In this document: piece after piece, positions 7,951-16,337 of the stretch
How the letters are laid out: every line of letters begins with the position of its first letter
Position numbering within the stretch: position 1 is the first letter of the stretch
NCBI RefSeq assembly: GCF_001613005.1
Contig: NZ_BDBN01000074.1
Span: 1-53,968 of the forward strand
Source: Nocardia nova NBRC 15556
Lineage (GTDB): Bacteria; Actinomycetota; Actinomycetes; Mycobacteriales; Mycobacteriaceae
DNA length: 53,968 nucleotides
Direction: 5' to 3'
Translations under genes and position numbers: made by a program
Notes under the pieces: generated by a model
What the model saw: the letters and a program-made list of their open reading frames with translations, nothing else
The model's database searches: none
What the model was told of the DNA's origin: nothing

Positions 7951-10182
7951 ATGTCACGCGTCACCGCAGAAGCCCGTACCACCCACCGCACCTGCCCGCT
8001 GTGCGAGGCCGTCTGCGGACTCGAGATCACCCTGGACGCTCAGGACCGGGTGACGCGCGTGCGCGGCGACCGTGAGGACCCGTTCAGCCGCGGCTTCATC
8101 TGCCCGAAGGGCGCGAGCCTCGGGGCGCTGGACGCCGACCCCGATCGGCTGGCCGAACCGATCATCCGTGATCGCGCCACCGACACCTGGCGCCAGGCCA
8201 CCTGGACCGAGGCCTTCGACCTCATCGCCGAGCGGGCCCCGGCCGTCCTCGACGAATACGGCCGCCAGGCCGCGGCGCTGTATCTGGGCAATCCGAATGC
8301 GCACACAGTCGCCGGCGCGCTGTACGTGCCGGCGCTCATCCGGGCGTTGAGCACGCGCAATCTGTACTCGGCCAGCACCGCCGATCAGATGCCGAAGCAG
8401 GTGTCGAGCGGGCTCATGTTCGGCGATCCGCTCACGGTCGCGGTACCCGATCTGGACCGCACCGACTACCTGCTGATGCTCGGCGCCAATCCGCTGGAGT
8501 CCAACGGCTCGCTGTGTACCGCCCCGGACTATCCGGGCCGGTTGAAGGCGCTGCGCAAACGCGGCGGGCGGTTGGTCGTGGTCGATCCGCGGCGCACCCG
8601 GACCGCGGACCTCGCCGACGAGCATCTGTTCATCCGGCCCGGAAGCGATGCCTATCTGCTGTTCGGCATCGTGCACACACTCTTCGCGGAGGATCTGACC
8701 GATATCCGAGTCGAGGTGGCGGGACTCGAACAGATCCGTTCGGCGGCAGTCTCGTTCACGCCCGAGGCCGTGCAGGCACGCACGGGCATCCCCGCCGAGA
8801 CCGTGGCGCGGCTGGCGCGGGAGCTGGCCGCGGCGCCGACGGCCGCGGTCTATGCGCGCATCGGCACCTGCACCGCCGAATTCGGCACTCTCACGCAGTG
8901 GCTGGTGGATGTGATCAACGTGCTCACCGGCAATCTCGACCGGCCCGGCGGCGCGATGTTCGCGACCGCCGCGGCACTGGGCATCGTGCGAACGCGGCCG
9001 TTCCGGCTCGGGCGCTGGACCAGCCGGGTGCGCGAATTGCCCGAAGCCATGGGCGAATTCCCCGTCGCGACGCTGGCCGACGAAATTCTCACGCCCGGTG
9101 AGGGACAGGTCCGGATGCTGGTGACGGTGGCCGGCAATCCGGTGCTCTCGGCGCCCGCGGGCGCACGGCTGGGCGAAGCGCTGGCCGGGCTGGACTTCAT
9201 GGTCAGCGTGGATCGCTACCTCAACGAGACCACCCGCCATGCGGATGTGATTCTGCCGCCGCCGCGCACACTGCAGGCGCCGCACTACGATTTCGCGCTG
9301 CTGCAGTTCGCGGTGCACAACTACGCCCGCTATTCCCCGCCGCTGGTCGCCCTGCCGGACGATCGGCCCTCGGAACCGGAAATACTTGCCCGCCTCGCAC
9401 TTTCCCTGGCGGGGCAGCGACCGGAGCCCGGGCGCGATTACGTCGCCGAGGTGGACGAGCTGATCATCGCCGGCACGCTGCACAAGGCAGGTCTCACCGA
9501 GCGACGCGGCGAATTGATCGGCGCCGACACCACCGAACAGCGCATCGACATGATGCTGCGCCTGGGCCCGTACGGCGAGTGGAATCCCGATCGTCAGCCG
9601 GTGGACATCGGCACCGGCGAGAGCGGGGCGCCCGAGGGACTGAACCTGCAGGTTCTCCTCGACAATCCGCACGGCGTCGACCTGGGTGCGCTGCGACCGC
9701 GACTGCCCGGTGTGCTGCGCACCGCCTCCCGGAAGGTGGAGCTGGCGCCCCAGCCGCTGCTCGACGATACGACCCGGCTGGTGGCCGAATTGTCCGCTGC
9801 CCGACCGGATGTGGTCTTGATCGGCCGGCGGCAGCTGCGGTCGAACAACAGCTGGATGCACAACGTACCGGCGCTGGTCGGCGGCTCCAATACCTGCACG
9901 CTGCATATTCATCCCGACGACGTCGCCCGCCTCGGGCTCGGCGATCTGGCCGCGATCGAATCGGCGGCCGGAAAGCTGACCGTGCCGGTGGAACCGAACG
10001 ACCGGATCATGCCCGGCGTGGTGAGCCTGCCGCACGGATGGGGACATTCGGGCAGTACCCAGACGGTCGCGCGGGAGCACGCCGGCGTGAATGCCAATGC
10101 CCTGACCGATGATTCCCGCATCGACGCCGTGTCCGGGAATGCGGTGTTCAACGGGGTTCCGGTGACCATCACGCCGGTGTGA
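7951..10182 (+). CDS. Molybdopterin-dependent oxidoreductase (formate dehydrogenase/nitrate reductase-like)
   Basis: A 743-residue member of the DMSO-reductase superfamily. The N terminus has a [4Fe-4S] site: Cys15, Cys18, Cys22 and Cys51 (CPLCEAVC followed by FICPKG), with the conserved Lys after the last Cys. Then come the molybdopterin domain (ANPLESNGSL, VVVDPRRTRTADLADEHL, RPGSDAYLLFGI, DRPGGAMF) and a C-terminal cofactor-binding domain (HPDDVARLGLGDLAAIES, VSLPHGWGH). No Tat or Sec signal is seen, so it is probably cytoplasmic. No electron-transfer or chaperone partner is adjacent. The substrate is unknown; the overall type resembles M. tuberculosis Rv0197, from memory. The ATG at 7951 gives the usual short leader before the first cysteine. 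Confidence 0.9.
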   Translation: MSRVTAEARTTHRTCPLCEAVCGLEITLDAQDRVTRVRGDREDPFSRGFICPKGASLGALDADPDRLAEPIIRDRATDTWRQATWTEAFDLIAERAPAVLDEYGRQAAALYLGNPNAHTVAGALYVPALIRALSTRNLYSASTADQMPKQVSSGLMFGDPLTVAVPDLDRTDYLLMLGANPLESNGSLCTAPDYPGRLKALRKRGGRLVVVDPRRTRTADLADEHLFIRPGSDAYLLFGIVHTLFAEDLTDIRVEVAGLEQIRSAAVSFTPEAVQARTGIPAETVARLARELAAAPTAAVYARIGTCTAEFGTLTQWLVDVINVLTGNLDRPGGAMFATAAALGIVRTRPFRLGRWTSRVRELPEAMGEFPVATLADEILTPGEGQVRMLVTVAGNPVLSAPAGARLGEALAGLDFMVSVDRYLNETTRHADVILPPPRTLQAPHYDFALLQFAVHNYARYSPPLVALPDDRPSEPEILARLALSLAGQRPEPGRDYVAEVDELIIAGTLHKAGLTERRGELIGADTTEQRIDMMLRLGPYGEWNPDRQPVDIGTGESGAPEGLNLQVLLDNPHGVDLGALRPRLPGVLRTASRKVELAPQPLLDDTTRLVAELSAARPDVVLIGRRQLRSNNSWMHNVPALVGGSNTCTLHIHPDDVARLGLGDLAAIESAAGKLTVPVEPNDRIMPGVVSLPHGWGHSGSTQTVAREHAGVNANALTDDSRIDAVSGNAVFNGVPVTITPV

Positions 10183-10211
10183 TTCTCCGACCGGTCGGCA
10201 CGTGCAAGGGG

Positions 10212-10250
10212 GATAGCGCTCGTGGCGCAGCGGGCAACCCGCGCGCTATC
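10212..10250 (+). terminator. Hairpin downstream of the molybdopterin oxidoreductase gene
   Basis: GATAGCGC at 10212-10219 pairs with GCGCTATC at 10243-10250, and an inner GCGGG/CCCGC stem (around 10230-10241) lies between. It starts 30 bases after the stop. No T tract. Confidence 0.6.
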
Positions 10251-10552
10251 TCCGTACTCGTAAATGTGAAAAGCGCACGCTCGCAAGCAGTTCGGCCGCC
10301 GGCACCCTTCGAATTCGGCCAGCAGCCCTGAGGCAAACGGCATTTCGGGCGTTGCCGCGCACCTGTCCCGTACGCGAGACTGATGCGCGGTAGCGGCTCA
10401 GCTCACAGATTGTCTTCACAGACAGTGCGCCCATCTGCCGGTTCGCTGATTTCGCCATCCGAAACACGTTCGTTCCTATAGGATTTCGACATATTTCAGG
10501 TTCAATGCCGAACCATCCACGTGCGGATCTCAGCTACCCGGAGGGGTGTGGC
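10251..10552. other. Intergenic region upstream of the PPOX-family gene
   Basis: About 300 bases with no convincing coding frame. The part near 10470-10510 is AT-richer than its surroundings and may hold the promoter of the gene at 10553, but no confident -10/-35 pair can be named. A good Shine-Dalgarno (GGAGGGG) lies just before the start codon. Confidence 0.45.
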
Positions 10553-11173
10553 ATGTCCGGTTCCACAGGCGGCAGTGACGGCGAGCGAGAACTGCAACGC
10601 CGATTCGGCACCGAGGAGCGCGCGGAGCGTTTCTACGACGAACAGGTGCTGAACAGCCTCAACTCACGCATGCGCGAGTTCGTGGGACGGATGGATATGG
10701 CCTTCATCGCCACCGCCGACCGGCACGGTGAATGCGATACCAGCTTCCGGGCCGGCAAACCCGGATTCGTGCACGTCATCGACGACCGCACGGTCGCCTA
10801 TCCGGAATACCGCGGCAACGGAGTGATGGCCTCCCTCGGCAACATCCTGGAGAATCCGCACGTCGGCATCCTGATGATCGACTTCGTCCACGACCTGGTC
10901 GGGCTGCATATCAACGGATCGGCACGCATCGTCGACGATCAGTCGTTGCGAGGCCGGGTACCCGACCTGCCGCCGGCCGAGCGCGGCCGGGTCGCCGAGC
11001 GGTGGGTGGTCGTGGATGTCGAGGAGGCCTACATCCACTGCAGAAAGCACATCCCGCACCTGACGCCGGCCGCCCGCGAGGAGCGGGAATGGGGTACCGA
11101 CAGTCCGCGGGCCAAGGGTGGGGACTACTTCGGCGCCAAGGCGCAGGCGCGGGCCCTCGTCGCGGAGGGTTGA
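10553..11173 (+). CDS. Pyridoxamine 5'-phosphate oxidase-family (split-barrel FMN-binding) protein
   Basis: A 206-residue protein with the split-barrel flavin/F420-binding fold pattern: MAFIATADRHGECDTSFRAG, VAYPEYRGNGVMASLGNILENP, VGILMIDF, INGSARIV and a late VDVEEAYIHCRKHIP segment. Proteins of this type bind FMN, F420 or haem; the true substrate is unknown. The ATG at 10553 is chosen over the one at 10505 because GGAGGGG sits about six to twelve bases upstream. It is not obviously part of an operon and is convergent with the GtrA-like gene, with a gap of 25 bases. Confidence 0.85.
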   Translation: MSGSTGGSDGERELQRRFGTEERAERFYDEQVLNSLNSRMREFVGRMDMAFIATADRHGECDTSFRAGKPGFVHVIDDRTVAYPEYRGNGVMASLGNILENPHVGILMIDFVHDLVGLHINGSARIVDDQSLRGRVPDLPPAERGRVAERWVVVDVEEAYIHCRKHIPHLTPAAREEREWGTDSPRAKGGDYFGAKAQARALVAEG

Positions 11174-11198
11174 CGGTTCGGGATAGGCGATCCGAACG

Positions 11199-11681
11199 TC
11201 AGCGGATCTTGAAGATCACCGCACGCTGCACGACGAAGTTGATCACGGTGGCCACGCCCTGCGCGATGACGAAGGCGATCAGCACCGCACCCTTCACCGA
11301 ATGGCCGGCGATATCCACCGACATCGCGGGCAGGGTGTCGTTGAGCAGCGCGTTGATACCCACCTGCGCCGCGAAGGTCACCGCGTAGAGGATCACCACC
11401 GCCACGAACCGGCTGCGGCTCGGCGGCGCCTTGAACGTCCAGCGCCGGTTGATCAGATACGCCGTGGTGGTACCGACGATGAAACTGCAGGCCTTGGCGA
11501 AATCGCGCGGGACCCCGAACAGGGCCATGAGCAGCACGTACAGCCCGAAGTCGACCACCGCCGACAATCCGCCGGTGAGGACGAACCGGACAATCTGCGT
11601 CTTCAGATCGACATCCGTGCCGCCCGGCTCGTCTACCAGGGGCAACTCGGCCGGAAGAGGAAGATGGGGTTCCGCACTCAC
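11199..11681 (-). CDS. GtrA-family membrane protein, likely Rv3789 homologue
   Basis: A 160-residue protein with four hydrophobic helices typical of GtrA: IVRFVLTGGLSAVVDFGLY, KACSFIVGTTTAYLINRRWTF, a third helix, and a last helix ending NFVVQRAVIFKIR. GtrA proteins are linked to transfer of polyprenyl-phosphate sugars. Its position next to dprE1 matches Rv3789 of M. tuberculosis, which has been proposed as a decaprenylphosphoryl-arabinose flippase or as a membrane anchor for AftA. The GTG at 11681 is chosen because the open frame upstream (to 11831) is Arg-rich junk; a start a few residues further in is possible. Here it is divergent from dprE1, whereas in M. tuberculosis the two are co-directional. 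Confidence 0.85.
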   Translation of the reverse strand: MSAEPHLPLPAELPLVDEPGGTDVDLKTQIVRFVLTGGLSAVVDFGLYVLLMALFGVPRDFAKACSFIVGTTTAYLINRRWTFKAPPSRSRFVAVVILYAVTFAAQVGINALLNDTLPAMSVDIAGHSVKGAVLIAFVIAQGVATVINFVVQRAVIFKIR

Positions 11682-11817
11682 GGCACGAGAGTAGCGGGTC
11701 GCGCCGCACACGCCGCGACAACCGCGCTCCCGCCCCGGTCGCCGCTGTGAAATCCGCCTCGAGCGGGCCGCGGACACGCGACAGCCGACCCCTGCCCCGG
11801 CCATACCTGTAGCCTCT
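11682..11817. promoter_or_regulatory. Divergent promoter region between gtrA-like gene and dprE1
   Basis: A 136-bp gap between divergent start codons that must contain promoters for the decaprenylphosphoryl-arabinose operon and the GtrA gene. No Shine-Dalgarno is visible ahead of the dprE1 ATG, so a leaderless transcript is possible. No clear palindromic operator was found. Confidence 0.4.
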
Positions 11818-13314
11818 ATGCCGATGTCCACGAAAGCTCAGACCTCCACCGCCGCGGGTCCTGCGAACTCCGCGGGCGACGGCGAGGCGTCACAGGCAAG
11901 CAGCAACGGCTCCGCCGACAGCTTTTCGCTGCCGACGCATACCCGTCGACTGACCGGATGGGGTCGTACCGCTCCCTCCACCTCCGAAGTGCTCTCGACC
12001 GGCGATCCGGAACTGATCGCCAAGGCCGTGGCCATGGTCGCGGAGGACAACGAGTCCAAGCCGGCGTACCTGCGACGCGGCGTGATCGCGCGCGGGCTCG
12101 GCCGGTCCTACGGTGACCATGCGCAGAACGGTGGCGGCCTCGTCATCGACATGTCGGCGCTGAACAACATCCACCGGATCGACCGTGACAGCCACCTGGT
12201 CGATGTGGATGCGGGCGTCAGCCTCGATCAGCTGATGAAGGCCGCGCTCCCGTTCGGCCTGTGGGTTCCGGTCCTGCCCGGCACCCGGCAGGTGACCGTC
12301 GGCGGCGCCATCGCCTCCGATATCCACGGCAAGAACCACCACAGCGCCGGCAGCTTCGGCAACCACGTGCGTTCGATCGACCTGCTGACCGCCGACGGCA
12401 AGATTCAGCACATCGGTCCCAAGAAGAACGCCAAGCTGTTCTGGGCGACCGTCGGCGGCAACGGCCTGACCGGCATCATCCTGCGCGCCACGATCGAGAT
12501 GACGCCGACCGAGACGGCCTACTTCATCGCCGACGGCATCAAGACCACGACGCTGGACGAGACCATCGCCGTACACAAGGACGGCTCCGAGGAGAACTAC
12601 ACCTACTCCTCGACCTGGTTCGACGTGATCAGCGCACCGCCGAAGCTGGGGCGCGCCAACGTTTCTCGCGGCCGACTGGCCAAGTTGGACGAACTGCCGA
12701 AGAAGCTGCGCGCCAATCCGCTGAAGTTCGACGCGCCGAATCTGCTGACGGTGCCGAACATCTTCCCGAGTTTCGCGGCCAACAAGCTCACGCTCGGCAT
12801 GGTCGGCGAGGCGTACTACGCGCTCGGCGGCAACTACACCGGCAAGATCATGAACTTGACGCAGTTCTATCACATGCTGGACGTGGTCTCGGAGTGGAAT
12901 CGGGCCTACGGATCGGCCGGTTTCATCCAGTATCAGTTCGTCCTGCCGCCCGAGGCGCTGGACGAATTCACCAAGATCATCGTCGACATCCAGCGTTCCG
13001 GTCACTACTCGGCGCTCAATGTGCTGAAGTTCTTCGGGCCGGGCAACCAGGCGCCGCTGAGCTTCCCCATGGAGGGCTGGAACATCTGCGTCGACTTCCC
13101 CGTGCGTCCGGGCCTCAACGAGCTGGTCACCGAATTGGACCGTCGCGTCCTGGAATTCGGCGGTCGCCTCTACACGGCGAAGGACTCCCGGACCACCGCG
13201 GAGACCTTCCACAAGATGTATCCCAAGATCGACGAGTGGATCAAGGTCCGCCGAAGTGTCGATCCCACAGGCGTTTTCATGTCCGATATGGCGAGAAGGC
13301 TGGAGCTGCAGTGA
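11818..13314 (+). CDS. dprE1: Decaprenylphosphoryl-beta-D-ribose 2'-oxidase DprE1
   Basis: A 498-residue FAD-dependent oxidase that oxidises decaprenylphosphoryl-ribose at C2', the first half of epimerisation to decaprenylphosphoryl-arabinose. A long Ser/Ala/Gly-rich N-terminal leader (about 40 residues, longer than in M. tuberculosis) precedes RLTGWGRTAPS. FAD-binding motifs include ARGLGRSYGDHAQNGGG and PVLPGTRQVTVGGAIASDIHGKNHH (quoted piecewise: PGTRQVTVGG, DIHGKNHHSAGSFGNH). The cysteine equivalent to the benzothiazinone-reactive Cys387 is present as about Cys424 in GWNICVDFP. The C terminus ends FMSDMARRLELQ. Start may be ATG 11818 or 11824. It overlaps dprE2 by four bases (GTGA), so the two are translationally coupled. 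Confidence 0.96.
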   Translation: MPMSTKAQTSTAAGPANSAGDGEASQASSNGSADSFSLPTHTRRLTGWGRTAPSTSEVLSTGDPELIAKAVAMVAEDNESKPAYLRRGVIARGLGRSYGDHAQNGGGLVIDMSALNNIHRIDRDSHLVDVDAGVSLDQLMKAALPFGLWVPVLPGTRQVTVGGAIASDIHGKNHHSAGSFGNHVRSIDLLTADGKIQHIGPKKNAKLFWATVGGNGLTGIILRATIEMTPTETAYFIADGIKTTTLDETIAVHKDGSEENYTYSSTWFDVISAPPKLGRANVSRGRLAKLDELPKKLRANPLKFDAPNLLTVPNIFPSFAANKLTLGMVGEAYYALGGNYTGKIMNLTQFYHMLDVVSEWNRAYGSAGFIQYQFVLPPEALDEFTKIIVDIQRSGHYSALNVLKFFGPGNQAPLSFPMEGWNICVDFPVRPGLNELVTELDRRVLEFGGRLYTAKDSRTTAETFHKMYPKIDEWIKVRRSVDPTGVFMSDMARRLELQ

Positions 13315-14072
13315 TCAACGCGGTAGGTAACCCGCAGAACATTCTGCTTTTGGGCGGCACCTCGGAGATCGGCCGCGCGATCGTCGAGGAGTACTTGAAG
13401 AAGGGTCCGGCGCGAGTGGTGCTCGCGGCGCTGCCGAACGATCCGTTGCGCGCGCAGTCGGTCGCTCAGTTGGAGGCCGCGGGCGCGTCGAAGGTCGAGA
13501 TCGTCGACTTCGACGCGCTGGACACCGGCAGCCACCCCAAGGTGATCGAACAGGCCTGGGCCGACGGCGATATCGATGTCGCGATCGTCGCCTTCGCGCT
13601 CGACGGCGACGCCGAGGAGCTGTGGCAGAACCAGCTCAAGGCCGTGCGGGTCGCCGAGGTCAACTACACCGCGGGCGTATCGGTCGGCGTGCTCGTCGGC
13701 GAGAAGATGAAGGCCCAGGGCTTCGGGCGGATCATCGTCATGTCCTCGGTGGCCGGTGAGCGCGTCAAGCGCGCCAACTTCGTCTACGGCTCCACCAAGG
13801 CCGGTCTGGACGGGTTCTATCTCGGCCTGGGCGAGGCGCTGCGCCCGCACGGCCCGCGCGTCACCGTGGTGCGGCCGGGCCAGGTGCGCACCCAGTTCTC
13901 CGCGCACGTCGCCGAGGCGCCGCTCACGGTGAACAAGGAAGACGTTGCGGTGCTTGCGGTTTCGGCGTCCGAGAAGGGTAAGGAACTGGTCTGGGCGCCG
14001 GGTACGTTCCGCTGGGTCATGATGATCCTGCGCCACGTTCCGCGCCCGATCTTCCGCAGACTTCCCATCTAG
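13311..14072 (+). CDS. dprE2: Decaprenylphosphoryl-2-keto-beta-D-erythro-pentose reductase DprE2
   Basis: A 253-residue short-chain dehydrogenase that reduces the DprE1 product with NADH to give decaprenylphosphoryl-arabinose, the sole arabinofuranose donor for arabinan. It has the nucleotide-binding GGTSEIG motif near residues 15-21, catalytic Ser in MSSVAGE and the YGSTK (YxxxK) motif. The C terminus has a hydrophobic/basic segment WVMMILRHVPRPIFRRLP, as in other DprE2 proteins. The start is the GTG at 13311, whose last two bases begin the dprE1 stop. The length equals the M. tuberculosis protein. Transcription probably stops at the following hairpin. Confidence 0.94.
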   Translation: MINAVGNPQNILLLGGTSEIGRAIVEEYLKKGPARVVLAALPNDPLRAQSVAQLEAAGASKVEIVDFDALDTGSHPKVIEQAWADGDIDVAIVAFALDGDAEELWQNQLKAVRVAEVNYTAGVSVGVLVGEKMKAQGFGRIIVMSSVAGERVKRANFVYGSTKAGLDGFYLGLGEALRPHGPRVTVVRPGQVRTQFSAHVAEAPLTVNKEDVAVLAVSASEKGKELVWAPGTFRWVMMILRHVPRPIFRRLPI

Positions 14073-14092
14073 ATCGGTTCGATTTCGAGCCG

Positions 14093-14132
14093 CGAAGGAG
14101 AGTCGCCGCTACCGAGCGCCGGCTCTCCTTCG
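14093..14132 (+). terminator. Hairpin after dprE2
   Basis: CGAAGGAGAG (14093-14102) pairs with CTCTCCTTCG (14123-14132); the 20-base interior can pair further imperfectly. It begins about 20 bases after the dprE2 stop and is followed by a GTCGTTTC stretch. Confidence 0.7.
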
Positions 14133-14247
14133 TCGTTTCACGAGGACGGCCGCCGGCACAGCGCGAGCATCGCGCCGACGCGAACCGGTTCCACCCGGCT
14201 TGTAGGCTCGCGGGCAGATCGGCGGCGAGAGAGGATCCGGAGGCACT

Positions 14248-16212
14248 GTGCGCGTACTAGTCCGGCAGGTCGGGGGCGGGCTCGGGGAAGCTGTCGTCGG
14301 GGCGGTGGTCGCCGCGCTGGTGGCGGCGATCGGGCTGACGGCGATGTCGGCGGTGCAGTGGCCGGCGTTCAACTCCTCCAATGTGACTCGCGCGCTGACC
14401 ACCGTGGGGCAGGCGGGTGCGGCGGTGCTGCTGGTGCTCGCCATCGTGCTGATCCGGATGCGCCGGTGGCCGTGGGTGGCGAAAGTGCTGTCCTGGGCGG
14501 GTATTTCCGCCTTCGTCACGGTAACGCTGGGAATGCCGCTCGCGGCGACCAAGCTGTATCTGTTCGGCATTTCGGTGGATCAGGAATTCCGCACCGAATA
14601 TCTGACGCGCCTCACCGATACCGCCGCGCTGCACGATATGACCTACGCCGACATTCCGGCGTACTACCCCGCCGGCTGGTTCTGGATCGGCGGACGGGTC
14701 GCGAATCTGCTCGGCCTGGCCGGGTGGGAGACGTTCAAGCCTTATGCGATCGTGTCGCTGGCGGTGGCGTCGGTGCTGGCACTCGTGTTGTGGTCCAAGC
14801 TGATTCGCTGGGATTGGGCGGTCGCGGTCGCGGCGACGACCACCGCGGTGATGGTGGCGTTCGCCTCCCCCGAGGCCTACAGCGCCGTGCTGGTGATCCT
14901 GTTCGCGCCGGCGATGGTGCTGGCGTGGGGTGCGCTGTATCGACCCGCCGAATTCGGGGCGACGGGGAGCCCGGCCGGCGAGCCGCGCACCGCGGGCGGC
15001 TGGGGCGCGGCGCTCGGAGCGGGGGCGTTCCTCGGACTGTCGGCGATGTTCTACACGCTGTTCTTCGTGGTCGCGGTCTTCACCGTGGTCCTGATGGGTC
15101 TCGTCGCCTGGGCAACCCTGTGGTGGCAGCAGCGCGAGATCGCGGTACATCAGCCGCGCGCTCCGCGGCTGGGCCTCTTCCGCCTGCTGTGGCCGATTCT
15201 GCTGCGGCTGATCGTCATGGGCGTGATCGCCGCGATCCTGGCCCTGATCGTCTGGGCCCCGTATCTGGCGAAGGTGCTGACCGGGCATCCGCCGGAATCC
15301 AATACGGCCCTGCACTACCTGCCGGAATCCGGTTCGCGCCTGGCGTTCCCGATGTTCGACTTCTCCGAACCGCTGCTCGGTGCCCTCTGCCTGCTCGGCA
15401 CCCTCTGGCTGGTGGTGCGGGCCGCGAGTTCGCGACGGGCCCAGGCACTCGCCATCTCGGTGGTCGCGATCTATCTGTGGTCGCTGGCCTCCATGCTGGT
15501 CACGGCCGCCGGTACGACGGGGCTGGCCTTCCGGTTGGAACCCATCCTGCAGGTGCTGCTGGCCGCGGCGGGAGCGTTCGGATTCGTCGAGGGCACACGA
15601 GCCGTGTACCAAGCCCTCGACGAACCGCGACGATTCCGGGCGGCAACCGCGGTGGTGGCGGTCCTCGGTGCGCTGGCCTTCACACAGAGCATTCCCGGCA
15701 TCCTGAATGCCGAGATCACCACCGCCTACACCGACACCGACGGCAACGGGGTACGAGCGGACAAGCGCAGCCCCTCGGCGGTGTCGCATTACGGCCACAT
15801 CGACCAGGTCCTCACCGAGCAGACCGGGCGGCCGCGCGACGAGACGGTGCTCCTCACCGCCGACACGAGCTTCCTGTCCTACTATCCGTATTTCGGTTTC
15901 CAGGCCCTGACCTCGCATTACGCCAACCCGCTCGCCGATTTCCCGGCCCGGGCCGCCGAGATCAAGCGCTGGAGCGAGCTGAAATCACCGGCCGAGTTGA
16001 TCGACGCGCTGAACCACTCTCCGTGGCGCGCGCCGGACGCCTTCCTGTTCCGCCGCAGCGGCGAGAACTACACCCTGCGCCTGGCCGAGGACGTCTATCC
16101 CAACGACCCCAACGTGCGCCGCTACACCATCGAATTCCCGGGGAGGCTCTTCGCCGATCCGCATTTCCGGATCACGGATATCGGGCCGTTCACCCTGGTC
16201 GTGCGCTCCTGA
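14248..16212 (+). CDS. aftA: Galactan 5-O-arabinofuranosyltransferase AftA
   Basis: A 654-residue GT-C membrane glycosyltransferase that adds the first arabinofuranose residues from decaprenylphosphoryl-arabinose to the galactan chain. About eleven to thirteen hydrophobic helices precede a soluble C-terminal domain of about 200 residues on the outer side. The first large periplasmic loop has GISVDQEFRTEYLTR (Asp111, Glu113), the AftA-like acidic motif, followed by YADIPAYYPAGWFWIGGR. The C terminus contains SFLSYYPYFGFQALTSHYANPLADFPAR (quoted in part: YYPYFGFQAL, SHYANPLADF), typical of AftA. The start is GTG 14248 with GGAGG five bases upstream. It is followed by a GT-C-like gene and the emb genes in the same direction. 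Confidence 0.92.
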   Translation: MRVLVRQVGGGLGEAVVGAVVAALVAAIGLTAMSAVQWPAFNSSNVTRALTTVGQAGAAVLLVLAIVLIRMRRWPWVAKVLSWAGISAFVTVTLGMPLAATKLYLFGISVDQEFRTEYLTRLTDTAALHDMTYADIPAYYPAGWFWIGGRVANLLGLAGWETFKPYAIVSLAVASVLALVLWSKLIRWDWAVAVAATTTAVMVAFASPEAYSAVLVILFAPAMVLAWGALYRPAEFGATGSPAGEPRTAGGWGAALGAGAFLGLSAMFYTLFFVVAVFTVVLMGLVAWATLWWQQREIAVHQPRAPRLGLFRLLWPILLRLIVMGVIAAILALIVWAPYLAKVLTGHPPESNTALHYLPESGSRLAFPMFDFSEPLLGALCLLGTLWLVVRAASSRRAQALAISVVAIYLWSLASMLVTAAGTTGLAFRLEPILQVLLAAAGAFGFVEGTRAVYQALDEPRRFRAATAVVAVLGALAFTQSIPGILNAEITTAYTDTDGNGVRADKRSPSAVSHYGHIDQVLTEQTGRPRDETVLLTADTSFLSYYPYFGFQALTSHYANPLADFPARAAEIKRWSELKSPAELIDALNHSPWRAPDAFLFRRSGENYTLRLAEDVYPNDPNVRRYTIEFPGRLFADPHFRITDIGPFTLVVRS

Positions 16213-16219
16213 CCCGCAC

Positions 16220-16259
16220 TGTGGATAACGCTGTGGAATTTCCCCGTTCCTGTGGATAA
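16220..16259. promoter_or_regulatory. Two TGTGGATAA (DnaA-box-like) sequences in the aftA downstream spacer
   Basis: TGTGGATAA occurs at 16220-16228 and 16251-16259 in the same orientation, 31 bases apart. It is the exact reverse complement of the canonical DnaA box TTATCCACA. They lie between the aftA stop and the GT-C-like gene. Whether DnaA binds here is unknown; two boxes alone are not a replication origin. Confidence 0.45.
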
Positions 16260-16337
16260 CCAACGCGCACCCGGCGCCACCTCACTCCGGATGGGTACGG
16301 TGGGTGGCTGATTGTCGGCCGAAGGAGTGTTTTACCA

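Noticed and set aside
12261..13310. Upstream part of the dprE2 reading frame, open far into dprE1
   Set aside because: The Arg/His-rich upstream part is an out-of-frame reading of dprE1; the DprE2 homology starts at the GTG at 13311.
16213..16337. Possible replication origin because of DnaA boxes
   Set aside because: Only two boxes, no dnaA/dnaN/rpmH neighbours and no AT-rich unwinding stretch.
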